A stretch of 64,000 nucleotides of DNA from Pocillopora verrucosa (Eukaryota > Cnidaria > Anthozoa > Scleractinia > Pocilloporidae), in NCBI RefSeq assembly GCF_036669915.1, contig NC_089315.1, positions 11,862,997 through 11,926,996 of the forward strand, in the 5' to 3' direction. The notes under the pieces were generated by a model. That model was not told the DNA's origin. It saw only the letters and a program-made list of their open reading frames with translations, and ran no database searches. Both the position numbers and the translations under genes were made by a program. How positions within the stretch are numbered: the first letter of the stretch is position 1; each line of letters starts with the position of its first letter. This document shows positions 63,011-64,000 of the stretch, in pieces.

Positions 63011-63398
63011 CGAGCGGGGTACAATTTAATTTATACATGGTCACGTGATTCCTTGTCAGCCATCACAATCGTCTTTAGAACAAGGGAAACCGTGGTATAT
63101 AAAGCTGTAATCATGCAAGGTCACATCTTATCTCACTTCACGGTTTTTTTCAATCGTTCACGCTTCACTACTACTGTTTTGAAAATTGTTTTCACTCTGA
63201 GCAACAACTTGGGTCAAAAAAAAACAATGCAGTGAAGGTTACCCAAAACATAGAGAATCTTGAAGCACTACGTAAACGCGAAAAGAAATGAAGAAAATAT
63301 TTGAGTGTCATTCTGTCTCTCAGCCCCTTCACTCTGACCGAGGTGGACATGAACCTTACCAATCAAACAGGTTTCCTAACAGTAGTGCAGAGTGCATT

Positions 63399-63583
63399 AT
63401 CCCTCAGGTTATGTACGCTTAATCAATATTCCCTCGGTAAACAGTAAATCTTGTTTTCCCATCAGTTTGTTTTTCCGAGAGTCTCAGTGTTATCCCTCGA
63501 GTTATGTAAACTGAATCAATATTCCCCCGGTAAACAGTAAATTTTGTTTTCTCGTCAGTTTTTTTTTCCGAGAGTCTCAGTGT
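63399..63583. repeat. ~92-bp tandem doublet
   Basis: Two copies of a unit containing CGGTAAACAGTAAAT, TTGTTTTC, CATCAGTTTG-like and CCGAGAGTCTCAGTGTT sequence, at about 63399-63490 and 63491-63583. On the minus strand both stay open and give a repeated TLRLSEK...TVYRGNID peptide, which I regard as incidental. Confidence 0.8.
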
Positions 63584-63624
63584 TTCCCACAATGGAGTTG
63601 AGGGAAACAATGAGACTGTTTCCC

Positions 63625-63945
63625 GTGAAACCAGACATTAAGTGCTTTGTCACACATGCCGAGGACAAACAAAGCAAACAAGCCAAAACAAGGGGGTTTA
63701 TCACTGTTTACAACAGAGCAATGCAACTTTACCTCTGGTAAACACTGCTAATGTACCAAAAATGCATATTGAGATACGCAGAAGCTTTGAAGAACCAATT
63801 TTGTGTCTTGCAATAAAATAAAAATGAACTGTTTTTAGCCTCAGGCTGCTCTATTATGTTTTCAAGAACTAGCGAAGAGCTAGCGACAAGTTGTCTGGAG
63901 TCATTAAGGAATTCAGAGAAGAAAGTTTCAAAGTATTCTGTCTCA
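63625..63945 (+). repeat. Dispersed repeat, copy 2 of a flanking pair
   Basis: It matches 61615-61985: CAGACATTAAGTGCTTTG, AAGCTTTGAAGAACCAA, TTTAGCCTCAGGCTG, GAACTAGCGAAGAGCTAG. The minus-strand open frame at 63729-63989 lies within it. Confidence 0.72.
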
Positions 63946-64000
63946 ATCGCGCCACCAGCCTCAGCCACGTGCGTTTTGATAAAGTACACAATCTAGGTAC

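Noticed and set aside
63729-63989. 86-codon minus-strand frame at the right edge
   Set aside because: It overlaps a dispersed repeat whose other copy (61615-61985) does not keep the frame well.

Overview
This window is intron-rich, AT-rich animal DNA. It looks like an anthozoan cnidarian, probably a stony coral. That is an inference from the short-exon genes, the close match of the proteins to vertebrate orthologues, and dispersed repeat families of a kind I associate with coral genomes; no species marker is present. It is not bacterial: genes are split by GT-AG introns and there are no operons, RBS or CRISPR arrays. I rebuilt six genes by joining exons across splice sites with matching phase. 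Five are recognisable.

Layout. 1-5,189 has no gene I can support; it holds a degenerate satellite (1-520), two copies of a palindromic repeat (2,634-2,890 and 3,845-3,985) and a G-rich microsatellite. 5,190-8,927 (+) is an eight-exon gene for an unrecognised 527-aa coiled-coil protein with a perfect 156-nt tandem exon duplication. 9,696-14,700 is a tandem array of roughly 1-2 kb units, each carrying a tRNA-like (Ser/Leu class) element. 15,154-22,329 (+) is alkylglycerol monooxygenase (AGMO), 16 exons, 449 aa. 22,330-24,326 is intergenic, with a degenerate minisatellite. 24,327-36,505 (-) is the EXD3/mut-7-type exonuclease, about 21 exons. It lies head to head with TXNL4B at 36,713-38,675 (+), 3 exons, 149 aa. 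39,262-42,723 (-) is SLC49A4/DIRC2, 3 exons, 482 aa, convergent with TXNL4B. 44,166-59,953 (-) is GNL2/Nog2, 20 exons, 856 aa. 59,954-64,000 is repeat-rich, with a 5'-truncated, frameshifted LINE flanked by a 10-bp target-site duplication.

The genes do not form a pathway. TXNL4B (splicing) and GNL2 (60S ribosome assembly) are housekeeping genes, AGMO is ether-lipid catabolism, SLC49A4 is a lysosomal-type transporter, and EXD3 is the nuclease family that includes the worm silencing factor MUT-7. The most interesting local signals are the tandem exon duplication in the unknown gene, a recent 203-bp duplication that copied an EXD3 donor splice site, the tRNA-bearing tandem array, the hairpin and TIR elements inside GNL2, and a GC-AG intron in GNL2. 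I see no clear candidate for a wholly new system; the unknown coiled-coil gene is the best target.
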